A stretch of DNA of 64,000 bases, taken from the NCBI GenBank assembly GCA_034437655.1, contig DAOTTU010000099.1, positions 42,501-106,500 on the forward strand, written 5' to 3'. The notes beneath the pieces were generated by a model, which ran no database searches, was not told where the DNA came from, and was given only the letters and a program-made list of their open reading frames with translations. Made by a program: the position numbers and the translations under genes. Positions within the stretch are counted from its first letter, which is position 1. The number at the start of each line of letters is the position of its first letter. Shown here one piece after another: positions 17,648 through 26,383 of this stretch. Source of the stretch: J027 sp034437655 (GTDB lineage Bacteria > Chloroflexota > Anaerolineae > Aggregatilineales > J027).

Positions 17648-19690
17648 CTATGGTAGCCGTGTTGCACGCTCTACATACCGCACCAGCAAAGACAGCAGCA
17701 GCGTCATAATGATATAGTACAGCGCTACCCCGATATAAACGTTGATGACCTGAAAAGATGATGACGCATCTGCACGGCCACGTTGAAACAGGTCTGGCAA
17801 CGCCAGAAATGCGATCAGCGAGGTATCTTTTAGCATTGCAATAAAATTATTGCCCAACGGCGGCAACACCACACGCACCGCCTGTGGCAAAATCACATGC
17901 CGCATCGACTCAACATAGGACATCCCGAGACTCCGTGACGCTTCCATCTGTCCCTTAGGAATAGATTGAATCCCCGCCCGGAAGACTTCGGCCACAAAAG
18001 CGCCATACCCGACCGCCAGCCCAAGCACCGCTTCCCCAAGAAAACTTTCTGTACCAAACACGCGCCGCTCAAAACCATCGAGGACGCTAAACACAGCTTG
18101 AGCAACGTCTCCAACCACCCCACCCGCGTCACGCAGCTCGGGCCCAATGACAAAAGCAAAGATAACCAGCAACACCACCAGTGGCACACCGCGCACAAAT
18201 TCAACATAAGCAGTCGCGATATTCTGCAATACAACGCTGCCGGTCACACGGAATATACCAAAGACCAGCCCAATGGCGAGCGCAAGTGCATAAGACGAAA
18301 ACGTGACAATAATCGTCAGCCACAGCCCCTCGTTGCACCCACGTGGATTATTAAGCGCACAGTCACCGGGCACCCGTTGCTTTACTTCGATGATGTCAGC
18401 TTCAGGGACTTCAACAATCTTTTCGGCGACGAGTTCAAGCTCAATCTCATCATTGTTTTCGTTGAGTATCCGTCCACCGACGGTTTCGCCTTCCATAACA
18501 AGTTCGATAATGCACGGCGGGTCGCGGTCAGTATCGACGCAATCTTCGGGCGTGCGCGTTTCCTGAGCAATATCACGCCGCACATAGCGGAAAGCCTCGG
18601 TGCTGTCTGGAAATTGCAAAAAGTACAGCACATCAGTCTCTTGTGTTAATCTGCCGCGCACCTGTTCGCCAGCCAGTTCAAGGATAGTACCGTCAAAGTC
18701 GGTGCAGCGTGGGTCGGCGTCAGTATCGCATTCAATCAGCGCTTCGGTGCGAGATAATATACGGTCGGTATCAATCGTCAGTGTTTCCCGGTCAACCGTG
18801 CGCACCTGCACGACGTCATCTTCACGACCAGTTTCAACCCCAACGATATTGACAGGTACGGTTGCAAGCGTCGCGTCGATAGGGTCACAGGGTTCTGGGC
18901 GTGATGGTGGGCACTCAACGGTAGTAGCGCGGGTTTCTGCGATAAGCTGGGTTCGCACGGTGTCTACAAAATTATCCTGTAGAAAGCGGACTTCAGTATC
19001 ACGCCGGGCCTCACGCGCCTGAGCAATGATGAAAGGTCGCTCGACAACTGCACGATCACCCTGCAACGCTTCACAGTCTGGGTCAACGATCCAATTACAA
19101 GCTAAGACACCATCCTCGCGCGAGATAATCGTATCTTGATTGACGATGAACACACGACCGTCGGGGGTTTCAAGCTGAATGCGCGTATCGTCTTCGTCAA
19201 TCACCAGCCCTTCTTCGCGCACAGTGTCAGCGACCTCACTATCGGCGTCAACATCGTAATCGCGATAGGTGACGATGGTACCGCGTTGATCAACGCAATC
19301 CTCACCATCTTCTTCACGGCAGGTCAGCACACCTTCTTGCACCCGTTCGATCACATCTGCTTCACGCAACGTCAGCCGATCCCCGGCACGGTCAATGGCG
19401 AGAACCGTTTGCGACAGCACGTAGGCATCCTGGTTTATTTCAAACGTGACATTGAACTTGTCATCGGTGGTCAATTGGGGGCGGTCAGCCAGAAAATCCA
19501 TAATGTCGCGGCGGTCTTCGTTGCCAAACATGTAGATCATCGCTGCCATCAATCCCACACCGAGGATAACCGTCCACCACGGGGTGCTACGATACACAAT
19601 TAGAAGGCGATCTTGCAAAGAGAGGGTAGGTTCGCTATCAACAGATGATGGTTCAGGCGCGCTGTCGCTGTCGTTTTTATTTTCGGCCAT
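17648..19690 (-). CDS. Amino-acid ABC permease with a ~400-residue extracytoplasmic insert bearing six CX7-8C pairs
   Basis: 680 residues, about twice the usual length. A first membrane segment (~38-55, WTVILGVGLMAAMIYMF) is followed by ~400 residues of hydrophilic, beta-like sequence. Then comes a standard HisM/GlnP-type permease core (~456-680) with AYVEFVRGVPLVV and the EAA-type loop MEASRSLGMSYVESMRHVILPQAV. The insert holds all the cysteines in the protein, as six close pairs: 124/132, 198/206, 260/268, 321/329, 384/393 and 444/452. They repeat about every 60-74 residues, and several are preceded by a similar strand ending DxI. By topology the insert should be outside the membrane, where the pairs could be disulfides. 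I know no named family for it. Gene order is binding protein, permease, ATPase. Confidence 0.88.
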   Translation of the reverse strand: MAENKNDSDSAPEPSSVDSEPTLSLQDRLLIVYRSTPWWTVILGVGLMAAMIYMFGNEDRRDIMDFLADRPQLTTDDKFNVTFEINQDAYVLSQTVLAIDRAGDRLTLREADVIERVQEGVLTCREEDGEDCVDQRGTIVTYRDYDVDADSEVADTVREEGLVIDEDDTRIQLETPDGRVFIVNQDTIISREDGVLACNWIVDPDCEALQGDRAVVERPFIIAQAREARRDTEVRFLQDNFVDTVRTQLIAETRATTVECPPSRPEPCDPIDATLATVPVNIVGVETGREDDVVQVRTVDRETLTIDTDRILSRTEALIECDTDADPRCTDFDGTILELAGEQVRGRLTQETDVLYFLQFPDSTEAFRYVRRDIAQETRTPEDCVDTDRDPPCIIELVMEGETVGGRILNENNDEIELELVAEKIVEVPEADIIEVKQRVPGDCALNNPRGCNEGLWLTIIVTFSSYALALAIGLVFGIFRVTGSVVLQNIATAYVEFVRGVPLVVLLVIFAFVIGPELRDAGGVVGDVAQAVFSVLDGFERRVFGTESFLGEAVLGLAVGYGAFVAEVFRAGIQSIPKGQMEASRSLGMSYVESMRHVILPQAVRVVLPPLGNNFIAMLKDTSLIAFLALPDLFQRGRADASSSFQVINVYIGVALYYIIMTLLLSLLVRYVERATRLP

Positions 19691-19755
19691 GCCAATAACC
19701 TGACTTAATTAATATACATGTTGGTAAACTATATTTTAGGTCTATAAAACGAAAA

Positions 19756-19792
19756 AGCGTCGGAGCCACCGCAACAGCATGACCCCGACGAG
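19756..19792 (-). terminator. Rho-independent terminator between binding-protein and permease genes
   Basis: Read on the minus strand, GCTCGTCGG and CCGACGC pair across a ~20-base loop and are followed by CTTTTTCGTTTT. It lies just after the binding-protein stop (19815) and before the permease start (19690). This suits partial termination that gives more binding protein than membrane parts. Confidence 0.6.
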
Positions 19793-19814
19793 CAATTTTT
19801 CAGATCAACGATGT

Positions 19815-20780
19815 TTAGCTGTCAGAGGGTTCTTCCGTAGCCATATCATCGTCTTCATCATCCATGTCGTCGTCGTCCATGTCATCCATGTCGTCGTCGC
19901 TCATGTCATCCATATCTTCATCATCCATATCGTCCATGTCCTCGTCATCCATATCCATATCGTCTTCAGAGGGCAGGAAGTCTTCGCTCGGCGGAACATC
20001 GAACCATTCTTCGAAGATTTCCGCATAGACGCCGTCTTCAATCACATTTTCCAGCGAAAGGTTGATGGCTTCGAGCAGTTCGGGGAAGTCTTCACGAACC
20101 GCGATCCCATAGAATTCTTCGGTCAACGGCTCACCAACGATAGTGGCTTCAAGTTCAGGGGTAGTGGCCAGAATTTCTTCACTGGTGGGGGTGTCTACAA
20201 TTACTGCGTCAACATCACCCTGACCCAGGGCCTGGAATGCCAGCGGCGCTGTGTCAAAGCGAGAGATTTCTACGCCTTCAAGCTCATCGGTAGCATAGGC
20301 GTCGCCAGTTGTACCAAGCTGAACGCCAATACGCAAACCAACAAGGTCTTCTGGCCCGGCGATGTCTTCTTCATCTTCTATGCGCACTGAAATAGCCTGG
20401 CTGGCAACGAAGTACGGATCAGAGAAGTCAACGATCTCTTCACGTTCTTCGGTGATGGTTGAAGCCGAAATCACAGCGTCGAATTCACCTTCAGAAAGCG
20501 CGGTGAAGATGGTGTCAAACGGGGCGTTGATGAACTCAACTTCGAAACCAGCGTCTTCAGCGATGGCGTTCATCAGATCAATGTCGAAGCCAACGAAGTT
20601 ACCGTCTTCATCCAGTTCTTCGAAGGGGGGATAAGCGGCATCCGTCCCCACACGGATAACCTCACCGACAACTTGAGACTCACCTTCAGGGTTAGGCGCG
20701 GTGTTGGTTGCGGTCGCGGGGACAACAGCCGCCAACATCATAACAAAAACAAGCAGGAATACAAAAGTTCGCTTGTGCAT
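19815..20780 (-). CDS. Family-3 amino-acid-binding protein with a C-terminal Asp/Met tail
   Basis: About 321 residues from ATG 20780, preferred to a GTG at 20792 because of GAGGAG 11 bases upstream. The signal peptide ends near PATATN with no lipobox cysteine, so signal peptidase I cleavage and a non-lipidated protein are expected. The core (~35-260) is a type II periplasmic-binding fold of the SBP_bac_3 family: IRVGTDAAYPPFEELDEDG, VGFDIDLMNAIAEDAG and GLRIGVQLGTTGDAYA. The last ~57 residues are almost only Asp, Glu and Met (10 Met) in a DDM-type repeat, with no counterpart in usual family members. It is the first gene of the importer operon and is followed by a terminator. Confidence 0.93.
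   Translation of the reverse strand: MHKRTFVFLLVFVMMLAAVVPATATNTAPNPEGESQVVGEVIRVGTDAAYPPFEELDEDGNFVGFDIDLMNAIAEDAGFEVEFINAPFDTIFTALSEGEFDAVISASTITEEREEIVDFSDPYFVASQAISVRIEDEEDIAGPEDLVGLRIGVQLGTTGDAYATDELEGVEISRFDTAPLAFQALGQGDVDAVIVDTPTSEEILATTPELEATIVGEPLTEEFYGIAVREDFPELLEAINLSLENVIEDGVYAEIFEEWFDVPPSEDFLPSEDDMDMDDEDMDDMDDEDMDDMSDDDMDDMDDDDMDDEDDDMATEEPSDS
19842..19972 (-). repeat. Low-complexity GAT/ATG-rich repeat encoding the Asp/Met tail
   Basis: Irregular tandem repetition of short units that read as GAC/GAT/GAA/ATG triplets on the coding strand. It is in frame with the binding-protein gene and encodes its acidic tail. Repeats of this type can change length by slippage in whole codons. 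Confidence 0.75.
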
Positions 20781-20948
20781 AGGGTAAAGCACTCCTCAGG
20801 ATAAAAAGTATTTAACACATGATTTAGAGTGTAAGAAATGTTGCGCCGTTCATCAACAATTTTGCGCAAAGTCTATATCAAAGTCACAAACAACTTCAGT
20901 TATACTCAGGTTTTGGAAAATTGAACTTTGCAAGGAAGTTTCCATCGC

Positions 20949-22610
20949 ATGGGTTTACGAGAAGTAAAACGCAAAAAGCGTCGTCCTCGTCTGGGGCTCT
21001 TGCTGACGATTATCGGTATCATCGCTTGTGTGGCGGGCGCGCTGGGGGCGGCCGTCGTCAGCACAATTCTCTCTGAGTCTGACATTGATAACGGGGACGA
21101 TCTCCGTACTGTGCATTACGGCTTAACGCTACTGCCACGTGGTTTTGACCCCCACATCCATAGCTCCGCAGAGATGGGTGTTGTCCTCACCGGCGTATAT
21201 GACACACTGGTCTACCGCCACCCCGAAACACAGGCTTTCGTCAGCGGGCTGGCAGAAAACTGGACGATCAGTAATGACGCTTTAACCTACACCTTCAACT
21301 TGAAAGAAGGTGTTACATTTCATGATGGCACCCCCTTCAATGCCGACGCCGTGGGGGTTACGCTGGACCGCATTGCCGACGAAACCACAGCCTCACGCAA
21401 AGCACGGCCGCTACTGGGTCCCTACATGGGTTACACAATTCTGGATTCCAATACCATTCAATTGCAACTCAGCGAACCCTATGCACCCTTCCTTGACGCT
21501 CTGAGCCAACCTTATCTTGGCATTGCCAGCCCAACCGCTCTGGCAAACTACAACAACGCCACTTATCAGTTCAACCAGGTTGGCACAGGCCCCTTCAAAA
21601 TGATGAATTTTGTCCCCGGCGAACGAATCGTGTTAGAGCGTGTACCAGAATACAACTGGGGGCCCATCTTCTATAGTCCCTATTCAAACAAAGCGGCTGA
21701 GCGTGTCATTTTCCGCTTCTACGAAAGCCCAGAAACCCGCCGGATTGCACTCGAAGCAGGTGATGTTGATATTGTCGGCGAAGTTCCACCCACAGACGCC
21801 GTGTTGCTGCTCGAAACACAAGAGTTCAATGTCCAGACCCGCGCCGTACCCGGGCAACCGCTGCAATTTTTCATCAATACGCAAAACTTCCCCACCGACG
21901 ACATCCGCTTTCGGCAGGCGCTGTTGTTCGCCACCAACCGTGAAACCATCAACGGTGCAGTGTTCTTTGATCAATTCTCAGATGCCGCCTATGGCCCCCT
22001 TGCCGCCGCAACGCCATACTACAGTAGCGAGATCGCTAGCTTTTACGGCTATAGCCTTGATGAAGCGCGACGGCTGTTTGAGCAAGCTGGTGTGCGTGAC
22101 AGTGACGAGGATGGCTTTCTGGAAGATAGCGGCATTCCTTTCGAATTACGTGTGGTGTTCATGGGCTACGGTAATTTACCAGAAGTCGCGCAGCTCCTTG
22201 AAAGTCAATGGCTAGAGCTAGGAATGCGGGTTGAACTGGTGCAGGTCGCCAGTCTCAGTGATCTTGAAGCCATCGTCGCTGACAATAATTATCACCTCAT
22301 TGCATTCAACGAGTTCAGCGCCGAACCGACCATACTCAACCGCTATTTTCTTTCCACAAGTGACCGCAACTGGTCACGCTATAGCAATGCCGAGCTAGAC
22401 CAGTGGCTTGCTGAGGCAACACGCACTGGTGACGACAACCGCCGCACCGAACTCTACACCCTTGCGCAACGGCGCATTATGGAACAAGCGCTGATTCTGC
22501 CCATTCGTGACTATACCAATGTTGTTGGGCTAAACAGCAACGTTGACGGGTTGATTTATTTCACGCAGGGTTGGTGGCCACTACTACCGAATCTGGTTAT
22601 TGAGGACTGA
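20949..22610 (+). CDS. Family-5 peptide/nickel-type ABC substrate-binding protein
   Basis: About 553 residues from ATG 20949 (AAGGA about 12 bases upstream; a TTG at 20928 is the alternative). A very basic N-terminus (KRKKRRPR) is followed by a hydrophobic segment (~15-38). This contains IIAC, which fits a lipobox, but the residues after the cysteine stay hydrophobic, so a membrane anchor is equally possible. The rest is a DppA/OppA-type fold: FDPHIHSSAEMGVVLTGVYDTL, LAENWTIS, YTFNLKEGVTFHDGTPFNADAV and VGTGPFKM. It is the first gene of an operon with two permeases and divergent from the amino-acid importer. Substrates of such proteins range from peptides to metals and sugars. Confidence 0.9.
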   Translation: MGLREVKRKKRRPRLGLLLTIIGIIACVAGALGAAVVSTILSESDIDNGDDLRTVHYGLTLLPRGFDPHIHSSAEMGVVLTGVYDTLVYRHPETQAFVSGLAENWTISNDALTYTFNLKEGVTFHDGTPFNADAVGVTLDRIADETTASRKARPLLGPYMGYTILDSNTIQLQLSEPYAPFLDALSQPYLGIASPTALANYNNATYQFNQVGTGPFKMMNFVPGERIVLERVPEYNWGPIFYSPYSNKAAERVIFRFYESPETRRIALEAGDVDIVGEVPPTDAVLLLETQEFNVQTRAVPGQPLQFFINTQNFPTDDIRFRQALLFATNRETINGAVFFDQFSDAAYGPLAAATPYYSSEIASFYGYSLDEARRLFEQAGVRDSDEDGFLEDSGIPFELRVVFMGYGNLPEVAQLLESQWLELGMRVELVQVASLSDLEAIVADNNYHLIAFNEFSAEPTILNRYFLSTSDRNWSRYSNAELDQWLAEATRTGDDNRRTELYTLAQRRIMEQALILPIRDYTNVVGLNSNVDGLIYFTQGWWPLLPNLVIED

Positions 22611-23504
22611 GTGTTGCTGTGGGGCTTTGTGCGGGGGGCGCTGGTTTTGTGGGTCAGCCTGACGCTGGTGTTTTTTGCACTACGGGTGCTGCCGGGGGAC
22701 GCGCTAACTGCGGTCGATTCTGCCAGTAGTGCAGCCGTCCGTGAGCAGCAACGCGATGCGCTGGGCCTAAACGAGCCGCTCCCCCAACAATATAGCAATT
22801 ACATCTTGAATCTACTGCAAGGAGATTTTGGGCATTCGCTCGTTACCTCCGAAACCGTCAGCAGTATGATTCTTGTGCGGCTTGGCCCCACACTGGCATT
22901 GGGTATTGGCAGCTTCGGCATTGCAATCGCTGTAGGCTGTACACTCGCAGTAGCAGCACTGGGCCGCGGGCTCATTGGTACTATCGCCAGCGGACTGATT
23001 GTGCTTTCGCAAGCTGTGCCATACTATGTTACCGCCCTACTGGTGTTGTACGTATTCAGCCTGCGACTGAACCTCTTGCCTGCGTCAGGGTCCCGCACAC
23101 CGCTGCACCTAATTTTGCCATGTAGCGTGCTGGGTTTTCACGCAGCCAGCAGCATTGCCCACGTTCTACGCAGCAATTTACACGCCGCTTATACCGCCCC
23201 CTACATGCTCACTGCCTACGCCAAAGGCCTACCACCTATTGACCGCTTTGAACATGCGTTGCGCGTGGCACTGTTGCCAACACTACCCGTGATTGCTGTG
23301 CAGGCGGGGTTCCTCCTCTCTGGGACGGTGGTGATTGAGGTTCTGTTTGTGCGGCGCGGACTCGGCAACTTGCTCTTGCAAAGCGTGCTTGAACGCGACT
23401 ATCCGGTTGTGCAAGCGCTGGCTATCCTCGGGGCGTTATTTTATCTACTTGCCCTCGCTGCCAGTGACCTGTTACGTCGTCAGATGGACCCACGCCTCGC
23501 ATGA
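22611..23504 (+). CDS. DppB-type ABC permease
   Basis: 297 residues starting with GTG directly after the TGA of the binding-protein gene. N-terminal membrane helix with FALRVLPGDAL, then GDFGHSLVTSETV, and about five further membrane segments. These are the hallmarks of the DppB/OppB family, which begins with a long extracytoplasmic loop after helix 1. The coupling loop reads LTAYAKGLPPIDRFEHALRVALLPTLPV. It is shorter than typical DppB (about 310-340). The final four bases overlap the next permease gene (ATGA), indicating coupled translation. Confidence 0.92.
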   Translation: MLLWGFVRGALVLWVSLTLVFFALRVLPGDALTAVDSASSAAVREQQRDALGLNEPLPQQYSNYILNLLQGDFGHSLVTSETVSSMILVRLGPTLALGIGSFGIAIAVGCTLAVAALGRGLIGTIASGLIVLSQAVPYYVTALLVLYVFSLRLNLLPASGSRTPLHLILPCSVLGFHAASSIAHVLRSNLHAAYTAPYMLTAYAKGLPPIDRFEHALRVALLPTLPVIAVQAGFLLSGTVVIEVLFVRRGLGNLLLQSVLERDYPVVQALAILGALFYLLALAASDLLRRQMDPRLA

Positions 23505-24292
23505 ACCGCCTACAGCACAAGCAGCTATGGCTCTGGCTAACCGCACTCTATCTTGCGTTCTGGCTATTGATCGCCCCCGTGCTTGCGACCCACAATCCCC
23601 GCATCGCCACGGCTGGTGAAGAACTGACCTCCCCATCACAGGCGCACCTCCTCGGCACTGACCGACTTGGGCGTGACTTCTGGAGTCGGCTTGTGCTTGG
23701 CGGGCAGTTAACCCTACAAACCGCGTTGTTGGCAACAGGGATCAGTATTGGTGGTGGCTTGATACTGGCAATTTGTAACGTAATCCCGCTGTTACGAACC
23801 CCAACGGGTATTTTGACCGATGCGCTGCTGGCATTCCCCGGGCTGTTGCTGGCATTGATTGTGCGCACGCTGATTGCTGGCGATTGGTTGGGGCTGGCAA
23901 TCGCAGTTGGGCTGGCAAACGTTGCCCCCTATGCGCGCATTGCTACCGGGGCTCTACAGGCCGCTGCCAGTGCGCCCTATCTTGTAGGTGCGGTCAGTAT
24001 CGGTGCGCGTCCGTGGTATATTTTGCTAAAACATCAGCTACCGTACGCGCTGCCAACCCTCAGTGCATTTGGTGCAGTCATGTTTGCCTGGGCAATTCTC
24101 TATGCGTCGGCATTGTCATTTTTGGGGCTAGGTGAATCGCCATCCGTGCCAGAATGGGGCATATTGCTGGCGCAGGGACGCGGTGTGCTGGTGCAAGCAC
24201 CGCACCTGGTTTTGCTGCCCGGTGCCTTAATTGCCCTGACAATTTGGATAGCTTATCGCGTGGCTGAGGCCCTTACTGCACCGTCAAAATAA
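23501..24292 (+). CDS. DppC-type ABC permease
   Basis: 263 residues with membrane segments at ~10-27 and from ~70 onward. LLGTDRLGRDFWSRLVLGGQLTLQ is the standard DppC signature after helix 1. The C-terminal half has ASALSFLGLGESPSVPEWGILL, also diagnostic. It pairs with the DppB-type gene just upstream to form the pore. No ATPase gene follows: the next gene is on the opposite strand and its 3' end overlaps this one by 20 bases. The importer must therefore borrow an ATPase, possibly the fused one at 60707. Confidence 0.92.
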   Translation: MNRLQHKQLWLWLTALYLAFWLLIAPVLATHNPRIATAGEELTSPSQAHLLGTDRLGRDFWSRLVLGGQLTLQTALLATGISIGGGLILAICNVIPLLRTPTGILTDALLAFPGLLLALIVRTLIAGDWLGLAIAVGLANVAPYARIATGALQAAASAPYLVGAVSIGARPWYILLKHQLPYALPTLSAFGAVMFAWAILYASALSFLGLGESPSVPEWGILLAQGRGVLVQAPHLVLLPGALIALTIWIAYRVAEALTAPSK

Positions 24293-25040
24293 GGCGATTG
24301 CTCTGCACACGTCCACCTGCCCAAACATTGAGATCATCAAACATGGGCGTTGCTGTGGGGTCGGGTGCGTTGGGGGTCGGTGGAATATAGGTGCCAGCAT
24401 CAAGGTTCTGGTAAAAGACACGGATTGAATACTCGCCAACGCCCAGCCCGATGCGTTGCTGTTGTTCAGTAGAGATGCGGACATCTACAAAGCAGCGTCC
24501 GTTGCCACGCAGCAAGTAGAGGTTTTCAAGCTCATAAGTGTATTGCGGAGCAGGTGCATTCGGGTTTTGGAAAGACAGTGGAAAACCGACAGGATCACTG
24601 AGGAACGTGTTTGGTTGGGCTTCAGGTTCAATCTCAATGACCAGCCCAAATATTCCCGGCGGCAATGTCTCAATATTGCCAACAGAAACAGCACCCTCAG
24701 TCCAGAACAGGGTGATGGGCCCATTATCATTGTTATCAAAGGTCACGCGCAGCAAAATAGGCGCTCCTGCTGTGACAAATATCTGGTTGCCTTCGCGTGC
24801 CTCTTGCACAATATTGAGGCTCAAACCAAGCCGTTGACTGCCCTGTGCCAATAATGATTGCCGATTTCCGCCAGCCGGGTTTGGCAAATTGGTACAGCGT
24901 GCGCCGAGGTCTGCTTCTGGGATTACTTCTGGCGTCGCCAACGAAACAACAAGGACAATCGCAACAACTGCTAGAATAATATTGATGTTTTCTGTTCCTG
25001 TCAGGAAATTTGAAATCCGCTGAAAAAAGCCGCCGATCAT
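24273..25040 (-). CDS. Membrane-anchored protein of unknown function
   Basis: 255 residues with one membrane segment near the N-terminus (~18-38, NIILAVVAIVLVVSLAT). The rest is an extracytoplasmic domain that looks all-beta (ILLRVTFDNND, GPITLFWTEGAVSV) and has two cysteines far apart (ARCTNLPNP, GRCFVDVRI) that could form a disulfide. A Pro-rich stretch (PPTPNAPDPTATP) precedes the end. I do not recognise the domain. Its start overlaps the miaA stop by four bases, so it is translated with miaA. Its 3' end overlaps the convergent permease gene by 20 bases. Confidence 0.75.
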   Translation of the reverse strand: MIGGFFQRISNFLTGTENINIILAVVAIVLVVSLATPEVIPEADLGARCTNLPNPAGGNRQSLLAQGSQRLGLSLNIVQEAREGNQIFVTAGAPILLRVTFDNNDNGPITLFWTEGAVSVGNIETLPPGIFGLVIEIEPEAQPNTFLSDPVGFPLSFQNPNAPAPQYTYELENLYLLRGNGRCFVDVRISTEQQQRIGLGVGEYSIRVFYQNLDAGTYIPPTPNAPDPTATPMFDDLNVWAGGRVQSNRLILTVQ

Positions 25041-25960
25041 CGCTGCTGCATCCAGTTCTGTATGTCTCGACTCATGGTCGGCACAGTCTCCTCGTCGTTT
25101 TCAAGCCAGGCTGCGGCCGCATTATATTTGCGGAACCATGTATATTGCCGCCGAATAAACAAGTGTGTTGCACGCTTAAGTTCATGGACCGCTTCACCAT
25201 ATGTCAGCTTGCCCTGCAAATACTGTCCGATTTGAAGATACCCTAATCCATGCATAGAAGACAACGACCAGTCATAGCCAGCCGCCGCCAGCGCTTCTAC
25301 CTCTTTTACCAATCCCGATGCTAACATATCGTCGATGCGCTTATCTGCACGTGCATAGAGGCGTTCGCGCGGTGTCATCGTCAAACAATAGCTTTTGACT
25401 GTATAAGGTGGTGGGAACTTCTGTTGAAAGTCAGCATAGGGTCGCCCCGCTTCAAGGCAAACTTCAAGCGCGCGCACAACCCGCCGAATGTTCTTACCAT
25501 CAATACGTGCAGCCGTAACTGGATCATGTTGGCGCAGGCGTTCAAGCAATGCCTGCCAGCCATATGCATCAGCATAAGTCTCTAACTCGGCCCGAAGTTC
25601 GGGGTTAGGCGCGACGTCTGGAAATTGCCAGCCTTCAATCGTTGCCGACACATACTGTCCGGTTCCACCCACCAGCATCGGTAGTACATCGCGCTCGTGC
25701 ATATCTTCAATTAAAGCCATTGCCTGATGCTGAAAGTTGGTGACGTTGTAGGGTTCATCTGGCTCTACAAAGTCTACCAGATGATGCGGCACTCGGGCGC
25801 GTTGTTCTGGTGTCGCTTTGGCAGTGGCAATATGCATATACTTGTAAATTTGACGGCTATCAGCACTGATAATCTCAGCGTTAAGGGCTTCAGCGATGTC
25901 AACTGCGACCCCCGTTTTTCCGACAGCAGTCGGGCCAACAATGACAACCAGCGGCCGCAT
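25037..25960 (-). CDS. miaA: tRNA dimethylallyltransferase
   Basis: About 307 residues. The enzyme adds an isoprenyl group to A37 of tRNAs reading codons that start with U. Walker A GPTAVGKT is at 9-16, the DSRQ substrate motif at 34-37, then GGTGQYVSA, and the C-terminal FIRRQYTWFRK typical of MiaA. I chose ATG 25960, four bases after the yraN-family stop, with GGTGA upstream; an in-frame ATG at 25981 would overlap that gene. Downstream it overlaps the unknown membrane gene by four bases, so yraN-miaA-orf form an operon. Confidence 0.95.
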   Translation of the reverse strand: MRPLVVIVGPTAVGKTGVAVDIAEALNAEIISADSRQIYKYMHIATAKATPEQRARVPHHLVDFVEPDEPYNVTNFQHQAMALIEDMHERDVLPMLVGGTGQYVSATIEGWQFPDVAPNPELRAELETYADAYGWQALLERLRQHDPVTAARIDGKNIRRVVRALEVCLEAGRPYADFQQKFPPPYTVKSYCLTMTPRERLYARADKRIDDMLASGLVKEVEALAAAGYDWSLSSMHGLGYLQIGQYLQGKLTYGEAVHELKRATHLFIRRQYTWFRKYNAAAAWLENDEETVPTMSRDIQNWMQQR

Positions 25961-25964
25961 AGGT

Positions 25965-26330
25965 TCACCATTGGTAGGCATCGCGCACATGCTCCACACT
26001 ACCCGTGTCATCTGGATGCAGCGCCACCCCGATCACATCAATACGCAGCGCCTGCTCTGGTGGAAGTTGAAGCTGATGGAGGTAGTGTTCTGTGACGCGC
26101 AAAATCTGCTGCTGTTTGCGCATATCGACACTTTCCAGGGCTCGAGCCAGCGCGGCCTTCCCTCGCCGTGTGCGCACCTCAACCACCACCAGTTCACACC
26201 CATCATCTGCAATCATATCCAATTCACCGAGCGTGCAGCGCCAATTCTGGTGTAAGACTTTCCATCCTAAGCGGCGTACATAAGCACACGCAATTGCTTC
26301 ACCAATACGGCCTGTTTCCTGTTTCGACAC
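25965..26330 (-). CDS. yraN: YraN/UPF0102-family endonuclease-like protein
   Basis: 121 residues from GTG 26328-26330 (GGAAAGAC just upstream); an earlier in-frame start at 26414 would add residues not seen in the family. The fold is a small PD-(D/E)XK-type domain: TGRIGEAIACAYVRRLGWKVLHQNWR, GELDMIADDG and the VVVEVRTR strand, where the usual Lys is replaced by Arg. Family members are widespread and of uncertain role, thought to act on DNA. It is the first gene of the yraN-miaA unit and divergent from the cyclic-nucleotide-binding gene. Confidence 0.9.
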   Translation of the reverse strand: MSKQETGRIGEAIACAYVRRLGWKVLHQNWRCTLGELDMIADDGCELVVVEVRTRRGKAALARALESVDMRKQQQILRVTEHYLHQLQLPPEQALRIDVIGVALHPDDTGSVEHVRDAYQW

Positions 26331-26367
26331 GTCGTCTTTCCTACAGATTTCATACCGAGTCAACACT

Positions 26368-26383
26368 TCAATTATAATTGAAT
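26368..26383. promoter_or_regulatory. 16-bp perfect palindrome in a divergent promoter region
   Basis: TTCAATTATAATTGAA is its own reverse complement and contains TATAAT on both strands. It lies between the divergent yraN-family and cyclic-nucleotide-binding genes. TTCATA (26349-26354) sits 18 bases before the plus-strand TATAAT and could be its -35 box. It may be a promoter with an overlapping operator. Confidence 0.45.

Noticed and set aside
19779..20390. 203-codon plus-strand open frame rich in His, Val and Ile
   Set aside because: It mirrors the Asp/Met-tail repeat of the binding protein on the opposite strand and has no family pattern.
20793..20948. Promoter with TATACT at 20901 for the peptide-type binding-protein gene
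   Set aside because: No acceptable -35 box at 16-18 bases; likely but not well enough supported to list.
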